DNA of 41,403 nucleotides from Pseudacidovorax intermedius (GTDB lineage Bacteria; Pseudomonadota; Gammaproteobacteria; Burkholderiales; Burkholderiaceae_C). Of this stretch, positions 18,030-28,700 are shown in pieces. Where the stretch lies: assembly GCF_001476815.1 (NCBI RefSeq), contig NZ_LDSL01000058.1:1-41403 (forward strand), written 5' to 3'. The position numbers were made by a program, and so were the translations under genes. A model generated the notes under the pieces. That model was not told the origin of the DNA. It did not search any database and saw only the letters and a program-made list of their open reading frames with translations. The stretch's first letter is position 1; every line of letters begins with the position of its first letter.

Positions 18030-21000
18030 GTGCACCCACCCCTTCCGCACCTGCCGAGAACCTGGTCCCGCTGGCGCCAGGCATTTGCGTTTGTCGCACT
18101 ATGGCTGCTCTCGGCGCTGGCCATGGCTGCGCCGCCGCTCGGAGGGACGCTGCTGCGCGTGGTGGCGCAGGCCGAGTACGTGCCGGCCGGCATGACGCAG
18201 ACCGAACGCGTCTACTCCAACAGCGCCTTCGTGCTGGTGGCCTCCGTCGAATCGGTGCAGCTGGTGCAGGACCAGACCCTCACCCAGCCACCCAGCGCCC
18301 CCGTCACCCTCAGCCACCAGATCAAGAACACCGGCAATATCCCGTCGAGCTACACCCTGGGCTGGAGCAACGGTGGCGCCAACTGTCCGGCCGGCACCAA
18401 CGTCACGCTCTCCAACCTCAGCGTGGTCAAGGACACCAATTCCAACGGCGTCGCCGACCCCAGCGAGCCCATCGTCGCCCTCGGCACACCAGCCGCGCTC
18501 ACGCTCAACCCCGGCGAGTCCGCCACGCTGCTGGTGCGCGGCCAGTTGCCCGTGGTCGGCGGCGGCACCGCCTGCGCCACGCTCAGCGCCGTCACAGCCA
18601 CGCAGGGCGCGCAGGCCAGCAACACGGATGTCATCAACCTGGGCGACGTGGCGGTGCTGGCGCTCTATAAGTCCGCCACCTTCAGCCTGCCGCTGCAGCC
18701 CGGCAGCTCGCGCATCGACTACACCATTCGCGGCACCAACATCGGCAGCCAGACCGCGCGGCCCACCGCCACCATTCCGGCCGGCACGCCCGTCCTGGTC
18801 AACGGCACACCCACGCGCCTGATCCTGCTGCGCGACGTGATTCCCGCCGGCACGCAATACATCGCCGGCAGCCTGCAGACGACCATGCCCGGCGCGCTGC
18901 GGCTGTTCCGCATGCCGGGCGACTCGCCATTCGCCTACCGCACCACCCCCGACGATGCTTCGGCCGTCGAAGTGGCCATCGGTCTGCCCGCCACCACCGG
19001 CATCACGCCCACCACCTCCTACCAGATGCAGCTGGCCGTCACGGTCACGGCGCAGGCGACGCAGAGCGACATCGAGAACCAGGCCCAGGCCTTCTACGAC
19101 AACGGCCTGCAGCCCACGCTGAGCAACTCCAACCTGCTGCCAATTCCACTGCAGCCAGCCCGCATCGGCGTAGCCGAGGCGGCCGGCCTGCCGCAGCCCA
19201 ACCCGGACGGCAGCGCCGACGTGGTCATCACCGTCCGCGCCCGCAACTACGGCAACCCGTGGCTGTACGACGTGCAGCTCGCCAACATCTTCGAAGGTAC
19301 CGGCGCCACGCAGTTCGGCACCTACACCAACGCCGCATCGCCAGCCGTCGGGCAGTTCACCATCGTCCCCGGCTCGCTCGCCCTCATCAAAGACAACGGC
19401 TGGATCGGCGGCCAGGCGGCCGCCGTCAACCCGGCCTACAACGGCACCGCCTCGCAACCCAATTTGCTGGCCCCAGGCGCTGTGCTGCCCACCGGCGGCG
19501 ACCTCATGCTGCGCTTCCTGCTGCGCTTCAACCCGCGCGACCGCAGCGTGACGCTGCTCAACAGCACCAACGCCAGCGCCGCGGTGGTGCCCGGCGCGGC
19601 GGCCACGGTGTTCGACGCGTCGGTCAACGGCCTCGACCCCGACCCCGACCGCGATGGCAACCCCAACAACAACGCCTCGCCGACGCCCATCGCCGCCGGG
19701 CTGCCGCAATTGGCGCTGACCAAGCTCATCTCGCCGCCGCGCTTCATCGCCGCCGGTGTCTACGACGTGGACTTCTTTTTCAAGGTGGTCAACAACGGCG
19801 CTGCGGCCGCACCGTACGTGCGCGTCATCGACAACCTCAACTGCGCCTTTTCCACGGACGACCCGAACAGCCCCATTGCAAGCTGGGCACTGCGCGCCCC
19901 GGTGCGCACGGGCGCGGGCGTGCTCGCCCCCTCGGCCAACTTCACCGGCAATGTGCCCTGCGACCGCGGCACGTGGGCCGCCACCGATCCGCACCAGTTC
20001 CCCACGCCGCCCGTGCTCAGCCTCACGGACGGCACCCGCGCGCTCGGTCCGGGCCAGAGCGAACAGGTGGGAATCACCGTGCGTGTGACAGTCAAGAACC
20101 CATCCGCCGGCCTGCGCACCAGCTTCCTCAACAAGAGCTGGGCCGTCGCGCTCACCGACAACTCCATCGCCGCCGCCACCAGCGGCGTCGTCAACGCCAC
20201 CATGGCGACCGCCAACGGCCTGCTGCTCGACCCGCAGGGCACCGTCTACGACGCCGTCTCGCGCGCGCCCATTGCCGGCGCGCTGGTCACCGTGCGGCGC
20301 CAGTCCTGCGACGGCGGCACCGGTGGCGCCATCACGGCCGACCAGTTGCTCGGCGGCAACGTGGGCGGCTACACCTTCAATGCGGACGGCAGTGCCGCCA
20401 TGACCACGGGTGCCGACGGCACCTGGGGCTTCTACCTGCAGTCGCCGCCGGTCGCCGGCAAGTGCACATACAGCATCGCGGTCACCCCGCCGGCCGGCAC
20501 CGCGTACATCTTCCCGTCGCAGCGCATCCCGCCCGCCGCAGGCAGCTTCGCCAGCTGCGGCGCCGTGGTGCCCAGCGCGCTGCCGCCGGTCGACGGCCAG
20601 CCCACTACCTACTACCTGCAGTACGGTGCCGGCTTCAACGCCGACGGCAGCGCCTGCGACGCGGTGCACAACCACATCCCGCTGGACCCGGGCCTGCAGA
20701 ACGGCCTGCTGCTGCGCAAGGACGCGAGCAGGCAACAGGTGGAGTTCGGCGACTTCCTGGACTACGCGCTCACCGTAACCAACAAGACGGGCTTTCCGGT
20801 CACCGGACTGACCTTCACCGACGTGCTCCCGGCGGGCTTCGCCTATGTGCCCAACAGCAGCCGCTTCAACGGTGCCGTCATCGCCGACCCCAACGGCGGT
20901 GCCGGGCCGGCCCTCAGCTGGCCCATGCCCACCTTCGTACTCGCCCCCGACCAGGTGGCCATGGTGCGCTACCGCGTCCGCGTGGGCGTGGGCGCCCGCA

Positions 21001-24000
21001 TTGCCGGCACCGCCACCAATCGCGCGCAGGTCACGTCGCGCGGCTACCAGTCCAACCAGGCGGAGCAGACGGTGCGCGTCAACGGTGGCGTGTTCTCCGA
21101 TGAGGCCTTCGCCTTCGGCAAGGTGTACATGGACTGCCGTTCGCCCGGCGACAAGGCGAAGGGCGCACAGGAGCCGGTCGTCGGCAACGACGCCAAGGAA
21201 GGCAAGAACGGCGAGCCCCTGGAGGAGGAACGCGCGGGCTTGCTCGGCGTGCCCGGCGTGCGCCTGTGGCTGGAAGACGGCACCAACGTGGTCACCGATG
21301 GCGAAGGCCGCTGGAGCCTGTACGGCCTCAAGCCCCTGACCCACGTGCTGCGTCTCGACGAAACCACGCTGCCGCCCGGCGCCCGGGTGGTCGTGCTCGA
21401 CAACCGCAATTCGGGCACCCCATCCAGCCGCTTCCTTGACCTCAAGAAGGGCGAGTTCCAGAAGGGCAACTTCCCGCTGGCCGGCTGCGACGACGAGGCG
21501 GTCAAGAAGGACGTACTGGCGCGCCGCGCGGCCGCCGCGAAGAACCTTGACGCCGAGATGGCTGCCGTCACCCGCACCCGGCTGGACCCGCAGGGCCAGC
21601 CGGCGGCGGCCAACGGTCGCGCTGCCGACACGCGCGGCATGCCCGCCACCGGCCAGATCAACGGCAGCGGCAGCGGTGCGGGTGCCATCACCCCGGTGGC
21701 CGCCGGTCCGCTGATCGCGCTGCCGGGCACGCCCGCCGCACCGGGCGGCGCCCAGGCGCGCGGCGCCAATTTCCTGGATGGCGGCACAGGCAGCCTTGGC
21801 AGTACCGGCACCCTGGCCACGGCCCAGCAGAGCCAGGTCATGGGCACGAGCCCGACCGCAAGCACGGCCACAGGCACGGGCAACGCCTCCGTCCTCGGCA
21901 CCCCGGCCGCCACCGGCCAGGTGCCCGCCGCCGGCATGGGCCCACAGCAGCCTGGCCAGCCGGGCAGTGTCACCCAGGGCCTGGTCCCGCAGCCGGTGGC
22001 GCCCAGCACCATCGAGCTGGAAAAGATCATGCCCGAACTGGACAGCACGCCCGGCTTCATTGAGCTCAAGAACGGCGACACCGTCGCCTCGCAGATCGTC
22101 AACGTGCGCGTCAAGGGCCCGGCCGGCACCGAGTTGCAGTTGTCCCTCAATGGCGAGCCCATCGACGGCCGCCGCGTCGGCAAGAAGGCCACCCTGCCGA
22201 GGACCCGGACCACGGCCTGGGAATACATCGGCGTGCAGCTCAAGCCTGGCGCCAACCTCCTGCGCCTGCAGGTCGTCGACGGCATGGGCATTCCGCGCGA
22301 AAAGCCGGTGGAGATCCAGGTCGTCGCGCCCGACAAGCTCGGCCGCGTACGCATCGAGCTGCCCGCCGACGCCCGTGCGGATGTGCGCACGCCGGTGCCC
22401 GTGCGCATCGTCCTCACCGACGCCGCCGGTGTGCCCGTCACCGCCCGCACCCAGGTGACGCTGGAGTCCGATGCCGGGCGCTGGCAGGAGGAAGACCTCA
22501 ACCCCCAGGAGCCCGGCCTGCAGGCCTTCGTCGAAGGCGGCAGCGCCACCTTCCACCTGCTGCCGCCCGGCACGCCTGGCAACCTGCGCATCCGCGCCAC
22601 CGTCAACACGCTGGTGCAGGAGGCCCGCCTGACGCTGCTGCCCGAGCTGCGCCCCATGATCGCCGTCGGCATCGTGGAAGGCACGCTCGACCTGACCCGC
22701 CGCGGCAGGCTCGGTATCGACCAGTTGCCCGCCGGCGCCGCCTTCGAGCAGGAACTGAGTTCGCTGAACAGCAACGGCGACACCGGCAACGGCCGCCTGG
22801 GTGGCCGCGCCGCCTTCTTCCTCAAGGGTGCCATCAAGGGCGAGTACCTGCTCACCGCGTCGCTCGACACCGCCAAGCAGTCCAAGGATCGGCTCTTCCG
22901 CGACATCCGTCCTGACGAGTTCTATCCCGTCTACGGCGACAGCTCCGAGCGCGGCTACGACGCCCAGAGCTCGCAGAAGCTCTACGTGCGCATCGACAAG
23001 AACCGCTCTTATCTGCTCTACGGCGACTTCACCACCGCCAGCAGCGCAGAGGTCCGAAAGCTCAGCCAGACCAACCGCACCCTCACCGGGGCCAAGGGCG
23101 TCTACGACGACAACGGCATGCGCATCACCGGCTACGGCTCGCGCACCTCGCAGCAGCAGCAGGTCGAGGAGTTTCCCGGCCGCGGCATCTCCGGCCCCTA
23201 CTACCTGGCCGGCTCGCTGGGCGAGTTCGTGGAGAACAGCGAGACCGTGGAACTGATTTCGCGCGACCGCAACCAGCCCAACGTCATCCTCAAGCGCACC
23301 AGCCTCACGCGCTTCGTCGACTACACGCTGGAGCCGAGCACCCGGCGGCTGATGTTCGTGAGCCCGGTCTCGGCCGTCGACACCGACCTCAACCCGCAAT
23401 CCATCCGCGTCACCTACGAGATGGACACGGGCGGCCCCAAGTACACCGTGGCGGGCGTGGACGCGCAGTTCAAGGTCGGCGAGCGGCTGCAGGCCGGCGT
23501 CGTCGCCCATGTCGACGAGGACCCGCAGAACCCGCGCCGCCTGCAGGCCGTCACCGGCCTGGCCCGGCTGGGCGAGAACACCAGCATGGCCGCCGAGGCC
23601 GTGCGCACCCACAGCGAAGACAAGGGCGACGGCTCCGCCAGCCGCATCGAGTTGCGCCACCAGACCGAACGGCTGGGCGTGTCGGTCCAGGCCGCGCGCT
23701 CCTCCACCGGCTTCGACAACCCGGCCGCCGGCTTCTCCGCGGGCCACACCGACGCGAGCGCCCGCGCGGAATACCGCATCGACTCGACCATGGCCGCCCG
23801 CGCGGAAGCCATGTACAGCAGCACCGCCGGCCAGCAGGACGCCAGTGGCAACGTCATCGGCAACGGCACGGGCCCGTCGCGCGGCCAGAGCGTGTCGCTG
23901 CTCAAGCGCTTCAACGACTATTTCAGCGGCGAAGTCGGCCTGCGCCACGGCGCCACGGCCAACAGCAGCTCGGCGTCCATGTTCAGCTACGACCAGGTCT

Positions 24001-25571
24001 CCAGCTTCGGCGGCAGCAGCATGGGCGGGGGCGGCAGCCTGGGCAGCTCCGTCACCAGCCTGGGCACGGCCGCCAACACCCCCGGCGGCCCCGGCAGCAG
24101 CCAGAACGACCTGACCACCGTTCGCGGCCGCCTCACGGCCACCCTGCCCGGCGCACCGCAGGCGCAGGTCTTCGTCGAGGGCGAGCAGGACGTGAACGCG
24201 TCGCGCCGCCACATGGCCGCAATCGGCGGCAGCTATGCCATCACCGACAAGACGCGCGTCTACGGCCGCTACGAACTGAGCTCCACCCTCTACGACGACA
24301 CCGCCGTCTCCGGCACCGGCGCGCGCAACGTCGGCATCGTCGGCATCGAGAGTGCCTACATGGAGGGCGGCCGTGTCTACAGCGAATACCGCGTGGCCGA
24401 CGCCGACGACAGCCGCACCGCGCAAATCGCCAACGGCGTGCGCAACACCATCAAGCTGGGTGAGCACTGGCAACTGACCGGCGGCATCGAGCGCAGCCGC
24501 GCCCTCGGCACCGTGGCCAGCGACAGCCTGGCCACCGGACTGGGCAGTTCCACCGCCGTCACCAGCGGCGTCGAATACACCAACGGCGCCTTGCGCGCCA
24601 GCGGCATCCTCGAGGGCCGTCGCGGCTCCGACGCCAACACCGTGCTCAACAGCATGGGCATGGGCTACCGCCTGAACGACGAGTGGAGCTTGCTGGCCCG
24701 CAGCGTCTACAACCGCAGCGAAGGCGTCGGCGCCCAGGCCGGCAACGGGCGCACCCAGTCGCGCCAGCAGCTCGGTGCGGCCTACCGTCCGGTGGCCGAC
24801 GACCGCTGGAACGCGCTGGCCCGCTACGAGCACCGCAGCGAAAGCATCCAGGGCAACCTGGGCACGGCCGGCGCCATCAGCGGCAACGCCTTCGGCTCGC
24901 AGAACACGCTGCCGGGCGATTACGACGCGCACATCGTCTCGGCCCACGTCAACTACAACCCTCGGCCCGGCGACTACCTGAGCGGCCGCCTGGCCGCCAA
25001 GCGCTCCACCTACGACGACGGCAGCCTCAAGAGCAGCTACTCGGCCCAGCTGCTGTACGGCCGCTGGACGCGCGACCTCAACGACAAGTGGGACCTGAGC
25101 GTGCAGGGCGGCCTGCTGCACGGCTCCGGCGGCGCGCTGCAGAAGTCGATCGGCGTGGAAGTGGGCTACCAGGTCATGAAGGACCTGTGGTTCTCGGTGG
25201 GCTACAACGCCATCGGCCTGTCGGACCGCGACCTCACGGCCGGCGAGTACACCAGCAAGGGCGCCTACTTCCGCCTGCGCTTCAAGTTCGACGAGACGGG
25301 GCTGGGCTTCGAGCGCCCCACGAGCCGCGCCACGGGCAGCAGCGGGCCGACGGCCAGCACCGGCACCCCGCCCGCCAACCCCATCGAGGCCCCGCCGCGC
25401 ATCGCATCGCAAGCTGACGACCAAGAAAGCCACGCTTCCGGGCGCACTGCTGCCGATTCGGCGCCCACCGTGCCGGTGCCGACACAGCAGCTGCAGGCCG
25501 ACCCACTGCCGAGCGCCGACCCATCTTCCGGCTCGTCTGCCGCGCCTGCCTCCATCAGTCCGACGCGCTGA
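18030..25571 (+). CDS. Giant DUF11 / outer-membrane beta-barrel protein
   Basis: A 2513-aa exported protein with a GTG start and weak ribosome site; TTGGCC (17979) with TACGAC (18002) at 17 bp is a weak private promoter. The signal peptide ends at about residue 34 (ALAMA-A). Order: DUF11-like domains (40-690) including an Asp loop at D135 (DTNSNGVAD); a prealbumin/SdrD-like domain (731-870); a DUF11 (895-1010); a Cna-B-like domain (1028-1160, VPGVRLWLEDG...VTDGEGRW); a Gly/Ala/Gln linker (1190-1320); two Ig-like domains (1328-1540); and a long barrel-type region (about 1590-2420) beginning AAFFLKGAIKGEYLLTAS...DEFYPVYGDSS. The strand YFRLRFKF ending at F2420 looks like a barrel-closing beta-signal, yet 93 Pro/Ser/Ala-rich residues follow. 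It probably sits in the outer membrane and anchors or exports the neighbouring proteins (inference). Confidence 0.85.
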   Translation: MHPPLPHLPRTWSRWRQAFAFVALWLLSALAMAAPPLGGTLLRVVAQAEYVPAGMTQTERVYSNSAFVLVASVESVQLVQDQTLTQPPSAPVTLSHQIKNTGNIPSSYTLGWSNGGANCPAGTNVTLSNLSVVKDTNSNGVADPSEPIVALGTPAALTLNPGESATLLVRGQLPVVGGGTACATLSAVTATQGAQASNTDVINLGDVAVLALYKSATFSLPLQPGSSRIDYTIRGTNIGSQTARPTATIPAGTPVLVNGTPTRLILLRDVIPAGTQYIAGSLQTTMPGALRLFRMPGDSPFAYRTTPDDASAVEVAIGLPATTGITPTTSYQMQLAVTVTAQATQSDIENQAQAFYDNGLQPTLSNSNLLPIPLQPARIGVAEAAGLPQPNPDGSADVVITVRARNYGNPWLYDVQLANIFEGTGATQFGTYTNAASPAVGQFTIVPGSLALIKDNGWIGGQAAAVNPAYNGTASQPNLLAPGAVLPTGGDLMLRFLLRFNPRDRSVTLLNSTNASAAVVPGAAATVFDASVNGLDPDPDRDGNPNNNASPTPIAAGLPQLALTKLISPPRFIAAGVYDVDFFFKVVNNGAAAAPYVRVIDNLNCAFSTDDPNSPIASWALRAPVRTGAGVLAPSANFTGNVPCDRGTWAATDPHQFPTPPVLSLTDGTRALGPGQSEQVGITVRVTVKNPSAGLRTSFLNKSWAVALTDNSIAAATSGVVNATMATANGLLLDPQGTVYDAVSRAPIAGALVTVRRQSCDGGTGGAITADQLLGGNVGGYTFNADGSAAMTTGADGTWGFYLQSPPVAGKCTYSIAVTPPAGTAYIFPSQRIPPAAGSFASCGAVVPSALPPVDGQPTTYYLQYGAGFNADGSACDAVHNHIPLDPGLQNGLLLRKDASRQQVEFGDFLDYALTVTNKTGFPVTGLTFTDVLPAGFAYVPNSSRFNGAVIADPNGGAGPALSWPMPTFVLAPDQVAMVRYRVRVGVGARIAGTATNRAQVTSRGYQSNQAEQTVRVNGGVFSDEAFAFGKVYMDCRSPGDKAKGAQEPVVGNDAKEGKNGEPLEEERAGLLGVPGVRLWLEDGTNVVTDGEGRWSLYGLKPLTHVLRLDETTLPPGARVVVLDNRNSGTPSSRFLDLKKGEFQKGNFPLAGCDDEAVKKDVLARRAAAAKNLDAEMAAVTRTRLDPQGQPAAANGRAADTRGMPATGQINGSGSGAGAITPVAAGPLIALPGTPAAPGGAQARGANFLDGGTGSLGSTGTLATAQQSQVMGTSPTASTATGTGNASVLGTPAATGQVPAAGMGPQQPGQPGSVTQGLVPQPVAPSTIELEKIMPELDSTPGFIELKNGDTVASQIVNVRVKGPAGTELQLSLNGEPIDGRRVGKKATLPRTRTTAWEYIGVQLKPGANLLRLQVVDGMGIPREKPVEIQVVAPDKLGRVRIELPADARADVRTPVPVRIVLTDAAGVPVTARTQVTLESDAGRWQEEDLNPQEPGLQAFVEGGSATFHLLPPGTPGNLRIRATVNTLVQEARLTLLPELRPMIAVGIVEGTLDLTRRGRLGIDQLPAGAAFEQELSSLNSNGDTGNGRLGGRAAFFLKGAIKGEYLLTASLDTAKQSKDRLFRDIRPDEFYPVYGDSSERGYDAQSSQKLYVRIDKNRSYLLYGDFTTASSAEVRKLSQTNRTLTGAKGVYDDNGMRITGYGSRTSQQQQVEEFPGRGISGPYYLAGSLGEFVENSETVELISRDRNQPNVILKRTSLTRFVDYTLEPSTRRLMFVSPVSAVDTDLNPQSIRVTYEMDTGGPKYTVAGVDAQFKVGERLQAGVVAHVDEDPQNPRRLQAVTGLARLGENTSMAAEAVRTHSEDKGDGSASRIELRHQTERLGVSVQAARSSTGFDNPAAGFSAGHTDASARAEYRIDSTMAARAEAMYSSTAGQQDASGNVIGNGTGPSRGQSVSLLKRFNDYFSGEVGLRHGATANSSSASMFSYDQVSSFGGSSMGGGGSLGSSVTSLGTAANTPGGPGSSQNDLTTVRGRLTATLPGAPQAQVFVEGEQDVNASRRHMAAIGGSYAITDKTRVYGRYELSSTLYDDTAVSGTGARNVGIVGIESAYMEGGRVYSEYRVADADDSRTAQIANGVRNTIKLGEHWQLTGGIERSRALGTVASDSLATGLGSSTAVTSGVEYTNGALRASGILEGRRGSDANTVLNSMGMGYRLNDEWSLLARSVYNRSEGVGAQAGNGRTQSRQQLGAAYRPVADDRWNALARYEHRSESIQGNLGTAGAISGNAFGSQNTLPGDYDAHIVSAHVNYNPRPGDYLSGRLAAKRSTYDDGSLKSSYSAQLLYGRWTRDLNDKWDLSVQGGLLHGSGGALQKSIGVEVGYQVMKDLWFSVGYNAIGLSDRDLTAGEYTSKGAYFRLRFKFDETGLGFERPTSRATGSSGPTASTGTPPANPIEAPPRIASQADDQESHASGRTAADSAPTVPVPTQQLQADPLPSADPSSGSSAAPASISPTR

Positions 25572-25778
25572 AATGAAAACCTGCCTGCCTCCGCAGCCGA
25601 TGTTCGCCATCGATGAGCGGTTCACTGGACCGACCCGGGCCAGAGACCGCAGGCCTCTTTACCCGGCAAGCCAGCAGGGTTGCCTGCGACCCGTTGTATG
25701 ACGTCTTTTCAAATGCTCTTTTGCAGTGCAAGCCCCTGCGTCGCGCAAGCTCCGCACGGCAGTGCGGGCAGTTGGCCA
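25572..25778. other. 207-bp gap between barrel gene and first PATR gene
   Basis: No terminator or clear promoter is seen. The downstream frame is open leftward to a TTG at 25680 (after AGCAGGG), and in-frame ATGs lie at 25698 and 25713, so part of this gap could be coding if an upstream start is used. Confidence 0.4.
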
Positions 25779-28700
25779 ATGACCAAGCCTGAACGCCAGG
25801 CCGGCACCCTGTCGCGCTGGATGAGGGCGATGGGCGGGGCATGGACCCGCTGGACCGGCTTGATGGCCTTGAAGAAGCCCGGCCGCATTGCGGTGGCGCC
25901 CATGCTGGCGGCCATCGGCATGGGCCTGCCTTTGGCAAGCCATGCCAACACCTCGACCTGCACCAACCAACCTGCCGTCTACGGCACCGTCCCGCCTGCC
26001 ACCCTCACGGCCGCACCGCCTGCGATCATCTACGTTCCCTACAACACGGCGGCCGGCACCGTGGTCTACACGGGTCCCAAGATCAGCCAGGACAAGTCCG
26101 TCGCGGCGACCTGCTACACCGACGATGGGCAGGCCCAGCAGACGCCCTACGGTGTGATCACGGCGTCAGGCACTCAACCCGCCACGACCGCGGACGTGTT
26201 TCCGACGGCGCTGTCCGGCATCAGCTGGCAGTACGTTCGTTCGCGTGCCATCAGGGCATGGGGAGGCGAAACCTTCAACAACTACGCACCGGGGGCCATC
26301 AACCTGAGCGCGGCCTCACAGACGTCGATCAACCTGCTGTGGACGGTGCCGGTCGCCAGCGGCAGCGTGCTCAGTGCAGGACAACTGGGCACCTACGCTC
26401 TGGGTGACAACAAGTATGGGTTCGTCAACCTCCGCACCGGCAACGACGTGATGTTCCTGATCACGGGCACCACCTACTGGGACGGGCCCGCGACCGACGC
26501 AACGAGCATCGAGGGCGGCAACGGCTCGTGGCAAACCAACCGCAGCAACTGGACCACGAGCACCGGAACGCCCAACGGCATCTGGTCGGACGGCAACGTG
26601 GCCATCTTCCAGGCCAACGGCGGCACAGTCAGCCTAGCCAGCAACCAGGTCATCGGCGGCATGACCTTCAACACCAATGGCTATCTCGTCCAGAACTACA
26701 CGCTGAGCGGCAACGCGGCCAACAACCCGATCACCGTGGCCAGCGGCGCCAATGCCACGGTCAACAGCGTGCTGGCCAGCGTTGCCAGCGGCAACGGATT
26801 CAGCAAGGAAGGCGCCGGTACCCTGACGCTCGGCGCCAACAACACCTATTCAGGCACCACCACGGTCAACGGCGGCACGCTGGTGCTGGGCAATGGCAAT
26901 GGCACGGTGCCTATCAACAACGCCATCGTCGTCAACAGCGGCGGCACGCTCAGCACCGCGGCCAGTACCAACAATACCGTATTTCCGTCATACACCACTT
27001 CAGGTGGTGGCGGCAGCATCACCATCAACAGCGGTGGTGTCGCCACCACGGGGAATAGCGCGGCCATCACGCTTTACGGCGGCCCCACATTCACGCTGGC
27101 CGGCGGCACGCTGGGCAGCGGAACGGCCGAGCCCAGCTGGGGCTCCTGGATCGCCGACTACGGCACGGCCGTCAACGTCACGGCCAATTCCACGCTTTCC
27201 GCCTCGCGCTTCAACCTGAGACAGGCCAACACCAACTTCACCGTCAACAGCGGCGTGACGCTGACGGTATCGGGCAACCTGGATTCCAGCAACGGCGGAG
27301 GCGCCGCCAGCGGCAGCGGCGGCTTCACCAAGCTGGGCACCGGCGTGATGCTGATGTCAGGCGCCACCAGCACCTACACGGGCACCACGGCCGTCAGCGC
27401 CGGCACGCTTCGCGTGGGCGCGACCAACGCCATCGCCACCAATTCGCCGGTGACGGTGGCCAGCGGGACCACGCTGGACATCAACGGCCAGAGCCAATCG
27501 CTGAAGTCGCTGGCCGAGTCCGGCACGCTGGCCATGGGCACCAATGGCGCGCTGACGCTCACGGGCAACAGCAACCTGTCCGGCGGCGGCAACAGCGTGA
27601 CCGGCTCGGGCACCATCACGGTGGGCAGCGGTGCCACGCTCACGATGGGCGCCAGCGACACCTTCGGCAATGCAGTGGCCACACCCACCACGGCGATCAC
27701 CGTCAACAGCGGCGGGACGCTGACGAGCAACGGCAACTACACGACGCTGAACAACCTGACGCTCAACAACGCGACGCTCCGCTCGAACGGCGGCTGCTGC
27801 CTGCCCTACGGCACCTTCGCGCTCAAGGGCACGACCACCAGCACCGGCTCGTCCAGCATGTCCGTGGCCGGAGGTGGCAACAACGCCATCAACGTGGGCA
27901 ACAACGCCGCAGGCGGCGTCAGTACCTTCAACGTCACCGGCACGCTGTCCGTCGGCACCCCCCTGATCAACAGCATGGACGGCGGCGGGGGCGCCGTGGC
28001 TTCCGGCATCACGCTGACCGGCGGCGGCACCCTGGCGCTGAATACGGCCGCCAGCTACACCAGCACCAGCACCGTCACCAGCGGCACGCTGCAGCTGGGC
28101 GTGAACAGTGCGCTGCCGTCCACCAACACGGTGGCCCTGGCCACCGGCGGCACACTCGACGTCAACGGCAAGACGCAGACGCTGGCCGGCGTGACCGCCT
28201 CGGGTGGCAGCTCCGGCACGGTCGCGCTGGGCACGACCGGCTCGCTCACGCTGACGGGCGACAGCAGCATCCGCGCCATCACGGGATCGGGCACGATTAC
28301 CGTCACAGGCGGCACGCTGACGCTGCCCGCGGGCTTCAGCGCCGGCAGCGTCACGATCGTGCTCAAGGGCGGCAAGCTCGCCCTGGCCGCGGGCCAGACC
28401 TACTCGGTCGGTGGGCTCACGACGGACAGTTCAGTGACCAATGCCTCGGTGGACATGTCCTCTGCCGGCAACGCCAGCTTCACCGCGACGACCCTCACGA
28501 TCAACAGCGCCCTGGCCGTGACCAACTGGACGGCCGGCAGCGACCACCTTTACGCCGGCAGCATCAACGGCACACCGGCGCGCAACACGACGAACATCAC
28601 GCCCCTCAACAGCGTGACTCTGGGCAGCAACGCGGCCAGCGCGACCTACTGGGCTTCGGGCACCAATGAACTGCTGGTCTCGGGCGTCCTCACCTACTGG

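Noticed and set aside
18099-25625. Open frame of about 2500 codons antisense to the 2513-aa gene
   Set aside because: It is complementary to a gene with signal peptide and clear domains. Long antisense frames are expected from codon bias in GC-rich DNA, and its translation is low-complexity Gly/Ala/Val/Arg/His without recognisable domains.
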